Notes under the pieces: model-generated
Seen by the model: only the letters and a program-made list of their open reading frames with translations
Told to the model about the DNA's origin: nothing
The model's database searches: none
NCBI GenBank assembly: GCA_017459865.1
Contig: JAFUCD010000027.1
Location: 1 to 64,000 of the forward strand
DNA from: Oscillospiraceae bacterium
GTDB taxonomy: Bacteria; Bacillota_A; Clostridia; Oscillospirales; Oscillospiraceae
Length of the DNA: 64,000 bases
Reading direction: 5' to 3'
Translations under genes and position numbers: made by a program
Shown: piece after piece, positions 34,762 to 45,212 of the stretch
How the letters are laid out: the number at the start of each line of letters is the position of its first letter
Numbering within the stretch: position 1 is the stretch's first letter

Positions 34762-36249
34762 ATGTTCTTTATCGGCATCGATCTCGGCACCTCGGCGGTC
34801 AAGCTGCTGCTGGTGGACGAGACGGGCGCGGTTTTGAAAACCGTGTCCAAGGCATATCCCCTGCGCTTTCCGCATCCCGGCTGGGCGGAGCAGGATCCCG
34901 CCGACTGGTGGAAGGCGGTGCAGCACGGCATCCTGCAGCTGACCGAGCATGTGGATAAGTCCCGGATCCGCGGCATCGGCTGCGGCGGACAGATGCACGG
35001 GCTCGTCGCGCTGGACGAAAACGACGCGGTCATCCGTCCGGCGATCCTCTGGAACGACGGACGCACGGCGGATCAGACGGCGTGGCTCAACACCGCGGTG
35101 GGCAGGGAGACGCTGTCCAAGCGTACGGCGAACATCGCCTTTGCGGGCTTCACCGCGCCGAAGCTCCTGTGGATGCGCGAGCACGAGCCGGAGAACTTCA
35201 CCCGGATCCGGAAGATCATGCTGCCCAAGGACTACATCAACTACCGGCTCACCGGCGTGCATGCCACGGATTATTCCGACGCCAGCGGTATGCTGCTGCT
35301 GGATGTGGAGCACAAGTGCTGGTCAAAGGAGATGCTGGACGTCTGCGGCGTGACCGAGGCGCAGATGCCGAAGCTCTTTGAAAGCTATGAGACGATCGGA
35401 ACGATCCGGGGCTTTGTCTCCGGCGCGCTCGGACTGCCGAGAGACTGCAAAGTCGTGGCCGGCGCAGGCGACAACGCCGCCGCCGCGATCGGCACCGGCA
35501 CGGTAGGCGAGGGTGCCTGCAACATCTCCCTCGGCACCTCCGGCACGATCTTCGTCTCCTCCGAGCGCTTCGGCGTCGATCCGAACAACGCCCTGCACGC
35601 CTTCGCCCACGCGGACGGGAATTACCACCTCATGGGCTGCATGCTCTCAGCCGCGAGCTGCAACAAGTGGTTCTGTGAGGAGATTTTGCACACCGAAGAT
35701 TATGCCGCCGAGCAGACGGATATCACGGACGAAAAGCTCGGGTGCAATCGGGTCTGGTTTCTGCCCTATCTTATGGGCGAGCGCAGCCCCATCAACGATA
35801 CCGAGGCGCGCGCCTGCTTTCTTGGCATGAGCATGGATACCGCCCGCAGCGACATGACCCAAGCGGTGCTGGAGGGCGTGGCCTTCGCCATCCGGGACAG
35901 CTTCGAGGTGGCGAAAAGCCTCGGCATCCCGATCGCGCGCTCGAAGCTCTGCGGCGGCGGCGCGAAAAGCCCGCTTTGGCGGAAGATCCTCGCGAACGTG
36001 CTGAACATCGCGCTGGACATCCCCCAGGCCGAAGAGGGTCCCGGCTACGGCGGCGCGATGCTTGCCATGGTGGGAAGCGGCGCCTATGCGACCGTCACGG
36101 ACTGCGTGTCCGCGCTGGTGAAGACCGCCGACACGGTTCTGCCCGCCCCCGAGATCGCCGCGCGGTACGAAGCGCAGTATCAGAGATTCAAACAGATCTA
36201 CCCCACGCTGAAAGACCTTTTCCCCATCTTAAACGGAGGTGACGCCTGA
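34762..36249 (+). CDS. xylB: Xylulokinase (FGGY family)
   Basis: A 495-residue FGGY kinase that phosphorylates D-xylulose. It begins FIGIDLGTSAVKLLLVDETG (phosphate-binding loop) and has GCGGQMHGLVALDEN with WNDGRT, typical of XylB, plus the second ATP motif SKLCGGGAKSPLWRK. GTGGGAGGCGATCTCC precedes the ATG. A TATAAT (34715-34720) with a poor -35 lies 42 bases upstream. It is the first gene of a five-gene operon; the DUF4867 ATG overlaps its TGA. Confidence 0.92.
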   Translation: MFFIGIDLGTSAVKLLLVDETGAVLKTVSKAYPLRFPHPGWAEQDPADWWKAVQHGILQLTEHVDKSRIRGIGCGGQMHGLVALDENDAVIRPAILWNDGRTADQTAWLNTAVGRETLSKRTANIAFAGFTAPKLLWMREHEPENFTRIRKIMLPKDYINYRLTGVHATDYSDASGMLLLDVEHKCWSKEMLDVCGVTEAQMPKLFESYETIGTIRGFVSGALGLPRDCKVVAGAGDNAAAAIGTGTVGEGACNISLGTSGTIFVSSERFGVDPNNALHAFAHADGNYHLMGCMLSAASCNKWFCEEILHTEDYAAEQTDITDEKLGCNRVWFLPYLMGERSPINDTEARACFLGMSMDTARSDMTQAVLEGVAFAIRDSFEVAKSLGIPIARSKLCGGGAKSPLWRKILANVLNIALDIPQAEEGPGYGGAMLAMVGSGAYATVTDCVSALVKTADTVLPAPEIAARYEAQYQRFKQIYPTLKDLFPILNGGDA

Positions 36250-36884
36250 TGCACATTTACTCTGTGAACGATCCTGAATTCAAGCCCTACGGCAAGGTGC
36301 TCCCCGGCTATGACACCACGGAGCTGGTAGACGCCATGCTCGCGATCCCGCTGCCGGAGCAGGGCACGAGCTATCGCCCCGGCATCCCGGAGCTGGAGAC
36401 CTGCGAGATCTTCGCGGACTTCCGTGACCGCGCCTACGGCGGCATGCCGATCCAGCTCGGCATGTGCTGGGGGCGCAATACGAAGCTGAACTGCCTGGAA
36501 TACCACCGCGACAGCGAGGTGAACATCGGCACGCACGATTTCGTCCTCCTGCTCGCGAAGGAGGACGAGATCGGAGACGGCAAGCTCGACACCGCGAAGG
36601 TCAAGGCCTTCCGCGTCCCGGCGGGCACCGCCGTGGAGGTCTACGCCACCACGCTGCACTACGCGCCCTGCCATGTAAACGAAGATGACGGCTTTCGCAC
36701 CGCGGTCGTGCTGCCGCGCGGCACGAACACCGAAAAGCCTGCCATCGACCCCATAAACGACGAAGACGCCCTTCTGTGGGCGCGCAATAAATGGCTCCTC
36801 GCCCATCCGGACGCCCCGGAGGCCGGGCGCGGCGCTTATGTAGGACTCACCAATACGAACATCGATATCAAGGAGGATCTTTAA
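36249..36884 (+). CDS. DUF4867 family protein
   Basis: A 211-residue protein of the DUF4867 family, predicted cupin-like. Candidate metal ligands are H174-type residues in ECLEYHRDSEVNIG and LHYAPCHVNED, and a conserved Glu in CLEYHR. The gene overlaps the end of the kinase gene (TGATG) and precedes the isomerase-like gene. DUF4867 proteins commonly sit beside FGGY kinases and class II aldolases, so it may be a sugar isomerase or mutarotase. Its exact function is unknown. Confidence 0.8.
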   Translation: MHIYSVNDPEFKPYGKVLPGYDTTELVDAMLAIPLPEQGTSYRPGIPELETCEIFADFRDRAYGGMPIQLGMCWGRNTKLNCLEYHRDSEVNIGTHDFVLLLAKEDEIGDGKLDTAKVKAFRVPAGTAVEVYATTLHYAPCHVNEDDGFRTAVVLPRGTNTEKPAIDPINDEDALLWARNKWLLAHPDAPEAGRGAYVGLTNTNIDIKEDL

Positions 36885-36885
36885 A

Positions 36886-38357
<1,472 letters not shown>

Positions 38358-38361
<4 letters not shown>

Positions 38362-39902
38362 CGGATCTGAAGAAAGCCGTACTCGGCATCGAATTCGGCT
38401 CGACGCGCATCAAGGCGGTGCTCATCGACGAGCGGCACATGCCCGTCGCGTCCGGGAGCTATGATTGGGAAAACCAGCTCGTGAACGGCGTCTGGACCTA
38501 CTCCATGGAGCAGATCCACGCGGGGCTGCAGGCGTGCTATGCCGATCTGGTGCGCAGCCTCGGCGAGCCCATCACGACCCTCGGCGCCATCGGCGTCTCA
38601 GGCATGATGCACGGCTATCTGCCGTTTGACAAAGACGGAAACCAGCTTGCGGAATTTCGCACCTGGCGCAATACCATCACGGGCGAGGCCGCCCGGGAGC
38701 TCACGGCGCTCTTCGGCTTCAACATTCCCCAGCGCTGGAGCATCGCCCATCTCTATCAGGCGATCCTGAACGGGGAAGCGCATGTGAAGGACATCGACCA
38801 TCTCACCACGCTTGCGGGATATATCCATTGGCAGCTCACCGGCGAGAAGGTCATGGGCGTGGGCGAGGCCAGCGGCATGTTCCCCATCGACTCCGAGACG
38901 TGTGATTACGATGAGACCATGCTGCAGAAATTCCATGCCCTCACGGGACTGGATCTGCGCGCCATACTGCCGAAGGTGCTGTCCGCCGGCGAAAGCGCCG
39001 GAACGCTCACCGAGGCGGGCGCGCGATTCCTCGACCCGACCGGCGCCCTGCAGCCCGGCATCCCCGTCGCCCCCTGCGAGGGCGACGCCGGCACCGGCAT
39101 GGCGGCGACGAACTCCGTCCGGCCCCGGACGGGCAACGTCAGCGCCGGCACGTCCGACTTTGCCATGATCGTCACGGAGCGGCCCCTCGGCGTCCACCGG
39201 GAGATCGATATGGTCACCACGCCCGACGGCGCGAGCGTCGCCATGGTGCACTGCAACAACTGCACTTCGGACATCAACGCCTGGGTGGAACTCTTCAGCC
39301 AGTTTGCGGACGCCATCGGCGCGCCGCAGGACCGGGGAGACCTCTATTCGCTTCTGTTCCGCAAGGCGCTGGAGGGCGACGCCGACTGCGGCGGCCTCAT
39401 GAGCTTCAACTATTTCTCCGGCGAGGGCGTGACGGATCTCGACGAAGGCAGACCGGTCTTTGCCCGGATGCCGAACGCGAAATTCACCCTCCCGAACTTC
39501 ATGCGCACGCATCTGCTCTCCGCGCTCGCGACGCTGAAGATCGGACTGGATATCCTCACGCAGACGGAGCGCGTCGCCATCGACAAGCTCTATGGACACG
39601 GCGGCTTTTTCAAGACGCCCGGCGTTGGCCAGCGGATGCTGTCGGCCGCGGTGGGCGCCCCGGTCTCCGTCATGGAGACGGCGGGAGAGGGCGGCCCCTA
39701 CGGCATGGCGCTGCTCGCGGCGTACATGCTGTGGAAGCGCGAGGGTGAAAGTCTCGCGGATTATCTTGACCGCGCGGTGTTCGCGGAGGCGAAGACCTCC
39801 ACGCTCGAAGCGGACGCGGCGGATGCGGCGGGCTTCTCGGTGTTCCTCGCCCGCTACCAAAAAGCGCTGCCCATGGAACGGACAGCGACAGAGGTGCTGT
39901 GA
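38358..39902 (+). CDS. FGGY family carbohydrate kinase (putative L-ribulokinase)
   Basis: A 514-residue sugar kinase. It begins [19 protein letters not shown], a phosphate loop with Glu rather than Asp, and has [14 protein letters not shown] with TWRNT, and the ATP-binding [15 protein letters not shown] late in the protein. It is distant from XylB of the same operon and most likely phosphorylates L-ribulose. The start overlaps the isomerase stop (ATGA). The araD gene follows after one base. Confidence 0.85.
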
Positions 39903-39903
39903 T

Positions 39904-40593
39904 ATGCTGGACGAACTGAAAAAACAGGTTCTGGAAGCCAATCTGCTCCTGCCGAAGCACGGACTCGTGACCTTCACGTGGGGCAACGTCTCCGGCATCG
40001 ACCGGGAGCGCGGTCTCGTGGTCATCAAGCCCTCGGGCGTGCCATACGACGGCATGACGGTCGAGGACATGGTGGTGGTCGATCTCGACGGCAAGGTCGT
40101 CGAGGGCAAATGGAAGCCCAGCAGCGACACGCCAACGCATCTTGCGCTCTACAAGGCCTTTCCCGCCTGCGGCGGCATCGTTCACACACACTCCCGCTGG
40201 GCGACGACCTTCGCGCAGGCGAAATACTCCATCCCCGCGCTCGGCACCACGCACGCGGACTATTTCTACGGCGAGATCCCCTGCACCCGCCCGATGACCG
40301 ACGAAGAGATCCAGGGCGACTATGAGCTCGAGACCGGGAACGTCATCATCGAGACCTTCCGGGATCGGGATCCCGCCGCCGTGCCCGCCGTCCTCGTCTG
40401 CTCCCACGGTCCGTTTGCATGGGGCACGGACGCCATGAACGCGGTGCACAACGCCGTCGTGCTGGAGGAATGCGCCTTCATGGCGTGGCACGCCATGACG
40501 CTGAGCCCCGGCATCGCACCCATGCAGCAGACGCTGCTCGACAAGCACTACCTGCGCAAGCACGGCACGAACGCCTATTATGGACAGAACTGA
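39904..40593 (+). CDS. araD: L-ribulose-5-phosphate 4-epimerase
   Basis: A 229-residue class II aldolase/epimerase that converts L-ribulose 5-phosphate to D-xylulose 5-phosphate. It shows [12 protein letters not shown] (phosphate binding), [20 protein letters not shown], and the zinc histidines in [13 protein letters not shown] with the later CSHGPFAWG. Length is the usual ~230. The ATG at 39904 is set by the preceding stop at 39900-39902; the long open frame upstream is out of frame with the kinase and not coding. It closes the operon; a terminator follows. Confidence 0.94.
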   Translation: MLDELKKQVLEANLLLPKHGLVTFTWGNVSGIDRERGLVVIKPSGVPYDGMTVEDMVVVDLDGKVVEGKWKPSSDTPTHLALYKAFPACGGIVHTHSRWATTFAQAKYSIPALGTTHADYFYGEIPCTRPMTDEEIQGDYELETGNVIIETFRDRDPAAVPAVLVCSHGPFAWGTDAMNAVHNAVVLEECAFMAWHAMTLSPGIAPMQQTLLDKHYLRKHGTNAYYGQN

Positions 40594-40602
40594 AAACCGT
40601 TC

Positions 40603-40648
40603 AAGCCCGGAATCCGATCCGAAAAAGGATCAGTTCCGGGCTTTTTGC
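40603..40648 (+). terminator. Rho-independent terminator of the pentose operon
   Basis: AAGCCCGGAA (40603-40612) pairs with TTCCGGGCTT (40634-40643), with an inner GATCC/GGATC stem, followed by TTTGCTT. Confidence 0.85.
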
Positions 40649-40684
40649 TTCAATATGATGTGTCTTTGTAACACGCTTTTTCAA

Positions 40685-41872
40685 TTATTGCTCTTTCAGC
40701 TCGTCCTTCAGGACCGCCGCCAACACGCGGATGCCTTCCTCGATCCGCGCTTCGTTCATGGTGGAGAAGTTCAACCGGAAGTGGTTTTCATTCCCGCCGT
40801 TGGGATAGAAGGACGCGGCGGGAACGTATGCGACCTTTTTCTCCACGGCCTTTTCCATCAGCTTTTTGGCGTCCATGCCCTCCGGCAGCGTGACCCAAAC
40901 GAACAGGCCACCCTCCGGGTGCGTCGCGGAGACGTTCTCCGGGAAGTATTTCCGGATCGCGTCACAGATCAGATCCCGGCGGCGCTTGTAGACCACCTTC
41001 ATTTTGGCGATGTGCGCATCGAGATCGTACATGTCCATGAAATAAGAGATCTGCCGCTGCGCGAAGGAGGAGGACTGCAGATCAACAAGCTGCTTCAAGA
41101 GCTCCAGCTTTTTCAGGATCTCCGGGTTCGCTGCGATCCAGCCCACGCGCAGCCCCGGCATCAGCACCTTGGAAAACGAGCCGAGGAACACGACATTGCC
41201 CTTTTCGTCCATGGATTTCAGCGACGGGAGCGCTTCGCCGTCATAGCGGAGCTCGCCGTAGGGATTGTCCTCCAGAACGGGGAGGTCATATTTGCTGACC
41301 ACGTCCATGAACGCCTTGCGGCGCTCCATCGTCCAGGTCACGCCTGCGGGGTTCTGGAACGTGGGAATCACATAGATCATGCGCACGCGGTCTTCCCGCG
41401 CGAGGATCTCTTCCAGCGCATCCGGGAGAATGCCCTCGTTGTCTGTGGGCACCTCCACAAATCTGGGTGCGCTCGTACGGAAGGCGTTGATCGCGCCGAG
41501 GTAGGTCGGGCTCTCCACCAGCACCACGTCGTCCTTGTTCAAAAACAGCTGTCCAAGCATGGAAAGCCCCTGCTGTGAACCGGAGGTGATGAGGATGCCG
41601 TCCGCGGCGCATTCGGCGAAGAACGCCGTCTTCATGCGCTGGGCGATCTTCTCCCGCAGAGGCAGATAGCCCCTGGAGGAGCCGTACTGCACCGCGAGCT
41701 TGCCCTCCTTGCGCAGGATGGCGCGGTCCACCTCCTCCAGTTCCTTCAGCGGAAACAGTTCCTCGGCGGGGTAGCCGCTGGCGAAGTTATAATACTCCGG
41801 CATGTCCGCCAGCTTCAGCAGCATGCCGAGCTCGGATTCCTTCAGATTCATCGCGGTATCTGCAAATTTCAT
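40685..41872 (-). CDS. PLP-dependent class I/II aminotransferase (LysN/2-aminoadipate type)
   Basis: A 395-residue fold-type I aminotransferase related to 2-aminoadipate and branched/aromatic transaminases (the MocR-like group without DNA-binding domain). It shows FASGYPAEELFP at the start, SQQGLSML, NPAGVTWT, DNPYGELRY, and the PLP-lysine in FLGSFSKVLMPGLRVGW. It follows the HpcH-type aldolase by ten bases, so transamination of an amino acid may feed an aldol cleavage. AGTGAGGGGATCAAA precedes the ATG. Confidence 0.9.
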   Translation of the reverse strand: MKFADTAMNLKESELGMLLKLADMPEYYNFASGYPAEELFPLKELEEVDRAILRKEGKLAVQYGSSRGYLPLREKIAQRMKTAFFAECAADGILITSGSQQGLSMLGQLFLNKDDVVLVESPTYLGAINAFRTSAPRFVEVPTDNEGILPDALEEILAREDRVRMIYVIPTFQNPAGVTWTMERRKAFMDVVSKYDLPVLEDNPYGELRYDGEALPSLKSMDEKGNVVFLGSFSKVLMPGLRVGWIAANPEILKKLELLKQLVDLQSSSFAQRQISYFMDMYDLDAHIAKMKVVYKRRRDLICDAIRKYFPENVSATHPEGGLFVWVTLPEGMDAKKLMEKAVEKKVAYVPAASFYPNGGNENHFRLNFSTMNEARIEEGIRVLAAVLKDELKEQ

Positions 41873-41882
41873 TTTGATCCCC

Positions 41883-42665
41883 TCACTTTTCCGTCAGTTT
41901 TTGAAAATGGTTTGTGATCTGCCGGTAGCTGTCGATCAGATTCAGGATGTCGAGGCCGAACAGGATATTATCGAATCCCTCCGAAAGGCGCGTCTGCATG
42001 GCTTCCGCATTCCCGACGAAGATGATCGCAAGCTTTCCGGCGGTCTTGCAGGCCGTCTGGATGCGCCGGATCGCCGCTTGAAATGTCGGGTGGTCAAATT
42101 GTCCGGCGAGCCCCATGGCGATCGAGAGGTCATAGGGGCCGATCAAAATGCCGTCCACGCCGTCCAGCGCCGTGATCTTCTCGATGTGCTCCAGACAGCC
42201 CACGGTTTCGCATTGCGGCAGGAGCAGCGTCTCCCGGTTGCTGTGCGCCATATAGCCCGGCAGACCGTCCACATAGCTTTCGCCATAGCCCCATTTTCCA
42301 TCGCGGGTCATACAGTAGCTGCGCTCGCCGAGGGGCTGGAATTTTGCGAATCGGACGAGGTCTTCCGCCTGCGAGACCGACTCGATCCCGGGCACGACCA
42401 CGCCCTTGGCGCCGACGTCCAGTACCCGCAGCACGGCAGTGCGCGTGCATTCATTGATGCGCACGATGGGCGTGATCCCCGCCGCGTCCGCCGCGGTCAC
42501 GCAGGCGTGCACCTCGTGCATATTTACCGGGCTGTGTTCCATGTCGATCATCACATAATCCATTCCGGCGACGGCGATGCACTCCACCGCGGTCGGGCTG
42601 ATCAGATGCGTGATCGTGCCGAGCGCGGGCGTGCCTGCGCGGAATTTCTCCAAAATGCGATTCAT
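41883..42665 (-). CDS. HpcH/HpaI family aldolase
   Basis: A 260-residue class II aldolase fold that cleaves 2-oxo-4-hydroxy acids into pyruvate plus an aldehyde. Motifs are MDYVMIDMEHSPVN, GAKGVVVPGIESVSQAE (metal-binding Glu), and GVDGILIGPYDLSIAMG. GGGAGGGGGAG precedes ATG 42665. The pairing with an aminotransferase suggests degradation of a hydroxy-amino acid; the substrate is not determined by sequence. Confidence 0.9.
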   Translation of the reverse strand: MNRILEKFRAGTPALGTITHLISPTAVECIAVAGMDYVMIDMEHSPVNMHEVHACVTAADAAGITPIVRINECTRTAVLRVLDVGAKGVVVPGIESVSQAEDLVRFAKFQPLGERSYCMTRDGKWGYGESYVDGLPGYMAHSNRETLLLPQCETVGCLEHIEKITALDGVDGILIGPYDLSIAMGLAGQFDHPTFQAAIRRIQTACKTAGKLAIIFVGNAEAMQTRLSEGFDNILFGLDILNLIDSYRQITNHFQKLTEK

Positions 42666-42767
42666 TCTCGCTCCCCCTCCCGATGTCTTGCTGGTTACAG
42701 CATACCGCGCAGACACGCCGGGTATCCAAAGAAAGACTGCGGCCCGGTTTTGGCTGCGCCATGTATC

Positions 42768-42810
42768 AAAAAAAGAACGATCCCGGCGGTTTCCCGTCAG
42801 AATCGTTCTT
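42768..42810 (-). terminator. Terminator of the GntR gene
   Basis: AAGAACGAT (42773-42781) pairs with ATCGTTCTT (42802-42810). On the minus strand a T-run (TTTTTTT) follows. It separates the regulator from the aldolase-aminotransferase pair, which probably has its own promoter. Confidence 0.8.
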
Positions 42811-42828
42811 CTGATTTTTGCTTGTTGC

Positions 42829-43515
42829 TCACCACGTTTTCACGATGTCCACCATGCCGGAGATGTCCCGCTCCATTCTGTCTCTGGCGACGGTGCTGAA
42901 GCCGAGCTTGACCGCATGATAGATCGCCTCGTGGTGCCGCAGCGACTCGCGCATGACCGGCTCGATCGCCCCTTTCTCCTGATGCGCAAACAGGAAGTGC
43001 CGGTAGTGCAGCACGCGGGGCTCCAGACTCCGATAGGTGTCCGACAGAAACGCGTTGTGGGCACCGTCGATCATCGTCTGGTGGAACGCGTGGTCGCGCC
43101 GGACGATCGCTTCCACATCCCAATGTGCAAACGCCTCCCGGTATGCCCTCATGCAGTCGGCAAGCTGCTCCAGCTGCTGCGGCGTGATGCGCTCTGCCGC
43201 GAGATAAGCGGCATAACCCTCGATGGCGAGGCGGGCCTCCATCAGCTGCTGGCACTCCGCTTTTTCCAGCAGTGCAACAAGAAAGGACTGTCCCTTTTCG
43301 CGCTGCACGAGGCCCATCTCCTGCAGCTGCAATAGCGCGTTGCGGATCGGCGTCCGGCTGAGCTCCAGCTCCTTCGCCAGCGCCGTTTCCGACAGCGCGC
43401 TGCCGGGCTTGAGCTGCAGATGAATGATGCTGCGATACAACAGCCGGAATACCGCGTCATTCAGATTCAGAAACGGATTTTCGTCAAATTCCTTTTTCAA
43501 CTCGGCCTTCAGCAT
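42829..43515 (-). CDS. GntR family regulator (FadR/FCD subfamily)
   Basis: A 228-residue regulator: an N-terminal winged helix (SALSETALAKELELSRTPIRNALLQLQ, after the start) and a C-terminal all-helical FCD domain with metal/ligand residues in RRDHAFHQTMIDGAHN and ESLRHHEAIYHAV. FCD-GntR proteins usually sense organic acids. ATG 43515 is chosen; a GTG four codons upstream is an alternative with AGAAGG nearby. It lies upstream of the aldolase and aminotransferase genes on the same strand, its likely targets. Confidence 0.88.
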   Translation of the reverse strand: MLKAELKKEFDENPFLNLNDAVFRLLYRSIIHLQLKPGSALSETALAKELELSRTPIRNALLQLQEMGLVQREKGQSFLVALLEKAECQQLMEARLAIEGYAAYLAAERITPQQLEQLADCMRAYREAFAHWDVEAIVRRDHAFHQTMIDGAHNAFLSDTYRSLEPRVLHYRHFLFAHQEKGAIEPVMRESLRHHEAIYHAVKLGFSTVARDRMERDISGMVDIVKTW

Positions 43516-43676
43516 CTTTGTCACCAACCTTCTGAAGCTTTCTTGTCATTATCATACCTGCAAATCATCAAAATCGCAAGGGGAGAAGGATAAACTGTTG
43601 ATTTCACATGGATCGGAGACGTGGGGGGCGGGATGCCGCTCGGACTTTTTCTGTATCTCCTCATCTATGAAAAAAG
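43516..43676. other. Intergenic region upstream of GntR gene
   Basis: About 160 bases with no convincing gene. It presumably contains the GntR promoter. Confidence 0.5.
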
Positions 43677-43760
43677 CCCGAAGGTCAATCCGGCGTCGGG
43701 TCGGGCTTCGGGCTTCGTGAATATACGCAAACGCGGCTGCGATACATCCCTCTACTATTT
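43677..43760 (+). repeat. Dispersed hairpin repeat, copy A
   Basis: A hairpin-forming stretch beginning AAAGCCCGAAGGTC and running through GGGCTTCGGGCTTCG, then a tail GAATATACGCAAACGCGGC. A similar unit (copy B) lies at 53214. The stem is AAGCCCGAAG with CTTCGGGCTT. Confidence 0.65.
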
Positions 43761-43815
43761 TTACGCCGAGATTTCATAAAAAAGATAAGTATTGCAAAGC
43801 AGATGAAGATGCTGC
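43749..43815 (+). repeat. Dispersed tail repeat, copy I
   Basis: An AT-rich unit (CATCCCTCTACTAT..., CCGAGATTTCATAAAAAAG, TATTGCAAAGCAG). Related copies lie at 46424-46476 (plus) and 55210-55276 (minus). No coding potential. Confidence 0.55.
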
Positions 43816-43888
43816 CGGAGGACATACGGAAGACCGAGCATTCTGTCCCTTGCCGAAAACGATTATTGAAGCGGATCTGAAAAAGCAG

Positions 43889-43917
43889 TTGACAATTCGC
43901 AAAAAATGTATTAATAT
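43889..43917 (+). promoter_or_regulatory. Promoter of the aminotransferase operon
   Basis: TTGACA (43889-43894) and TAATAT (43912-43917), spacer 17. Start of transcription near 43924 gives a leader of about 150 bases. Confidence 0.82.
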
Positions 43918-43923
43918 TCATCT

Positions 43924-44072
43924 ATACTGAATATTCACCCTCTCGCACCACCGGGTGCGAGACCCAAAGGGCATCCAAAGCTCGCCGTAGGTACGGCATA
44001 CCGACAGGTATGTTATAAGGCGGAGCTTTGGGTGCCCTTTTCAAATCTGAGAAAACGTATGGAGGGACGAGC
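43924..44072 (+). ncRNA. Highly structured leader RNA of unknown class
   Basis: First a 9-bp hairpin, TCTCGCACC (43941-43949) with GGTGCGAGA (43954-43962). Then a long stem, 43966-43986 with 44019-44040 (about 20 bp, one bulged G and one G-U pair), enclosing two further small hairpins: GCCGTA/TACGGC (43984-43997) and ATACC/GGTAT (43999-44011). The right arm ends in TTTT, as in an intrinsic terminator, and the ribosome site GGAGGG follows 22 bases later. The architecture fits an attenuating riboswitch or protein-bound leader; no known consensus was recognised. Confidence 0.65.
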
Positions 44073-45212
44073 ATGAAAATCAGACCGTTTGCTGTGGAGG
44101 AATGGATGAACGCCTATGAGACCGGCGCTAGGTACAACATTGCAGAGACCTGTGTCGACTCTGTCTCTGCCGCGGAGCTGCTTCGGCTGTGCGGCGTGGA
44201 TGCCGACGCCTGGTGGAAGGCGTTTTCCGCCCGGCGGCTGACCTACGGTGACATCGAGGGCGCGCCGGACTTCCGGGCGGGCGTCTGCGGTCTGTACCGC
44301 ACGCTGAAGCCGGAGGAGGTCATCACGACCCACGGCGCCGCCGGCGCGAACCACCATGTGTTCTACTCCCTTGTGGAGCCGGGCGACCGCGTCATCAGCA
44401 TCATGCCCACCTATCAGCAGCTCTATTCCATCCCGGAGGGCTACGGCGCGGATGTGCAGAAGCTGGATCTGACGCCGGAAAACGGCTATCTCCCGGATCT
44501 GGAGCAGCTGCGCTCGCTCTGTGTCCCGGGCACGAAGCTGATCTGCATCAACAACCCCAACAATCCCACCGGCGCGCTGATGTCCGCCGACTTCCTGCGC
44601 AAGATCGTGGAAATCGCAAAAAGCGCGGACGCCTATGTGCTCTGTGATGAGGTCTATCGCCACCTGACCCAGGAGGACGTCTGGTGCGAATCCATCGTGG
44701 ATCTGTATGAAAAGGGCATTTCGGTCAGCAGCATGTCCAAGGTCTTCTCCCTGGCGGGATTGCGGCTGGGCTGGATCGCGACCCATGACAAGGCGCTGCG
44801 CGTATCCATCCTCTCACACCGGGATTATAACCACATCAGCTGCGGCATGTTCGACGAGGCGCTGGCCGCCCTCGCCCTGCAGCATCGGGACGCGATCCTG
44901 AAGCGGAACCGAGGCGTCGTGCGGGAGAATCTGGCGATCCTGGACGCCTGGGTGCAGCGCGAGCCAAGGGTCTGTTACCACAGGCCTCAGGCAGGGACGA
45001 CCGCGCTGGTCTATTATGATTATGATCTGCCATCCTACGAATTCTGCACGCGTATGTACCATGAGACCGGTGCTTTTGTCACGCCGGGGGACTGCTTCGA
45101 GCAGCCCAAAAGCATGCGCATCGGCTATGCAAGCGATACGCAGACGCTGATCGACGGCCTCCGGGCCATCAGCGACTTTCTGCGGAAGCTGGAACAGGAG
45201 GAACGGAAATGA
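44073..45212 (+). CDS. PLP-dependent aminotransferase (class I/II)
   Basis: A 379-residue fold-type I enzyme. It shows THGAAGANHHVFYSL, INNPNNPTGALM, CDEVYRHL and the PLP-lysine in SSMSKVFSLAGLRLGW. The beginning (VEEWMNAYETGARYNIAETCVDS) is typical of a group annotated near capreomycidine synthase-like enzymes, so a carbon-skeleton or elimination reaction rather than simple transamination is possible. Start 44073 follows GGAGGGACGAGC. It is expressed behind the structured leader and overlaps the next aminotransferase gene (ATGA). Confidence 0.87.
   Translation: MKIRPFAVEEWMNAYETGARYNIAETCVDSVSAAELLRLCGVDADAWWKAFSARRLTYGDIEGAPDFRAGVCGLYRTLKPEEVITTHGAAGANHHVFYSLVEPGDRVISIMPTYQQLYSIPEGYGADVQKLDLTPENGYLPDLEQLRSLCVPGTKLICINNPNNPTGALMSADFLRKIVEIAKSADAYVLCDEVYRHLTQEDVWCESIVDLYEKGISVSSMSKVFSLAGLRLGWIATHDKALRVSILSHRDYNHISCGMFDEALAALALQHRDAILKRNRGVVRENLAILDAWVQREPRVCYHRPQAGTTALVYYDYDLPSYEFCTRMYHETGAFVTPGDCFEQPKSMRIGYASDTQTLIDGLRAISDFLRKLEQEERK

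Noticed and set aside
43941..44072. T-box or known amino-acid riboswitch before the aminotransferases
   Set aside because: No specifier loop, AGTA bulge or GGGTGG antiterminator motif, and no match to SAM, lysine or glycine consensus was seen.
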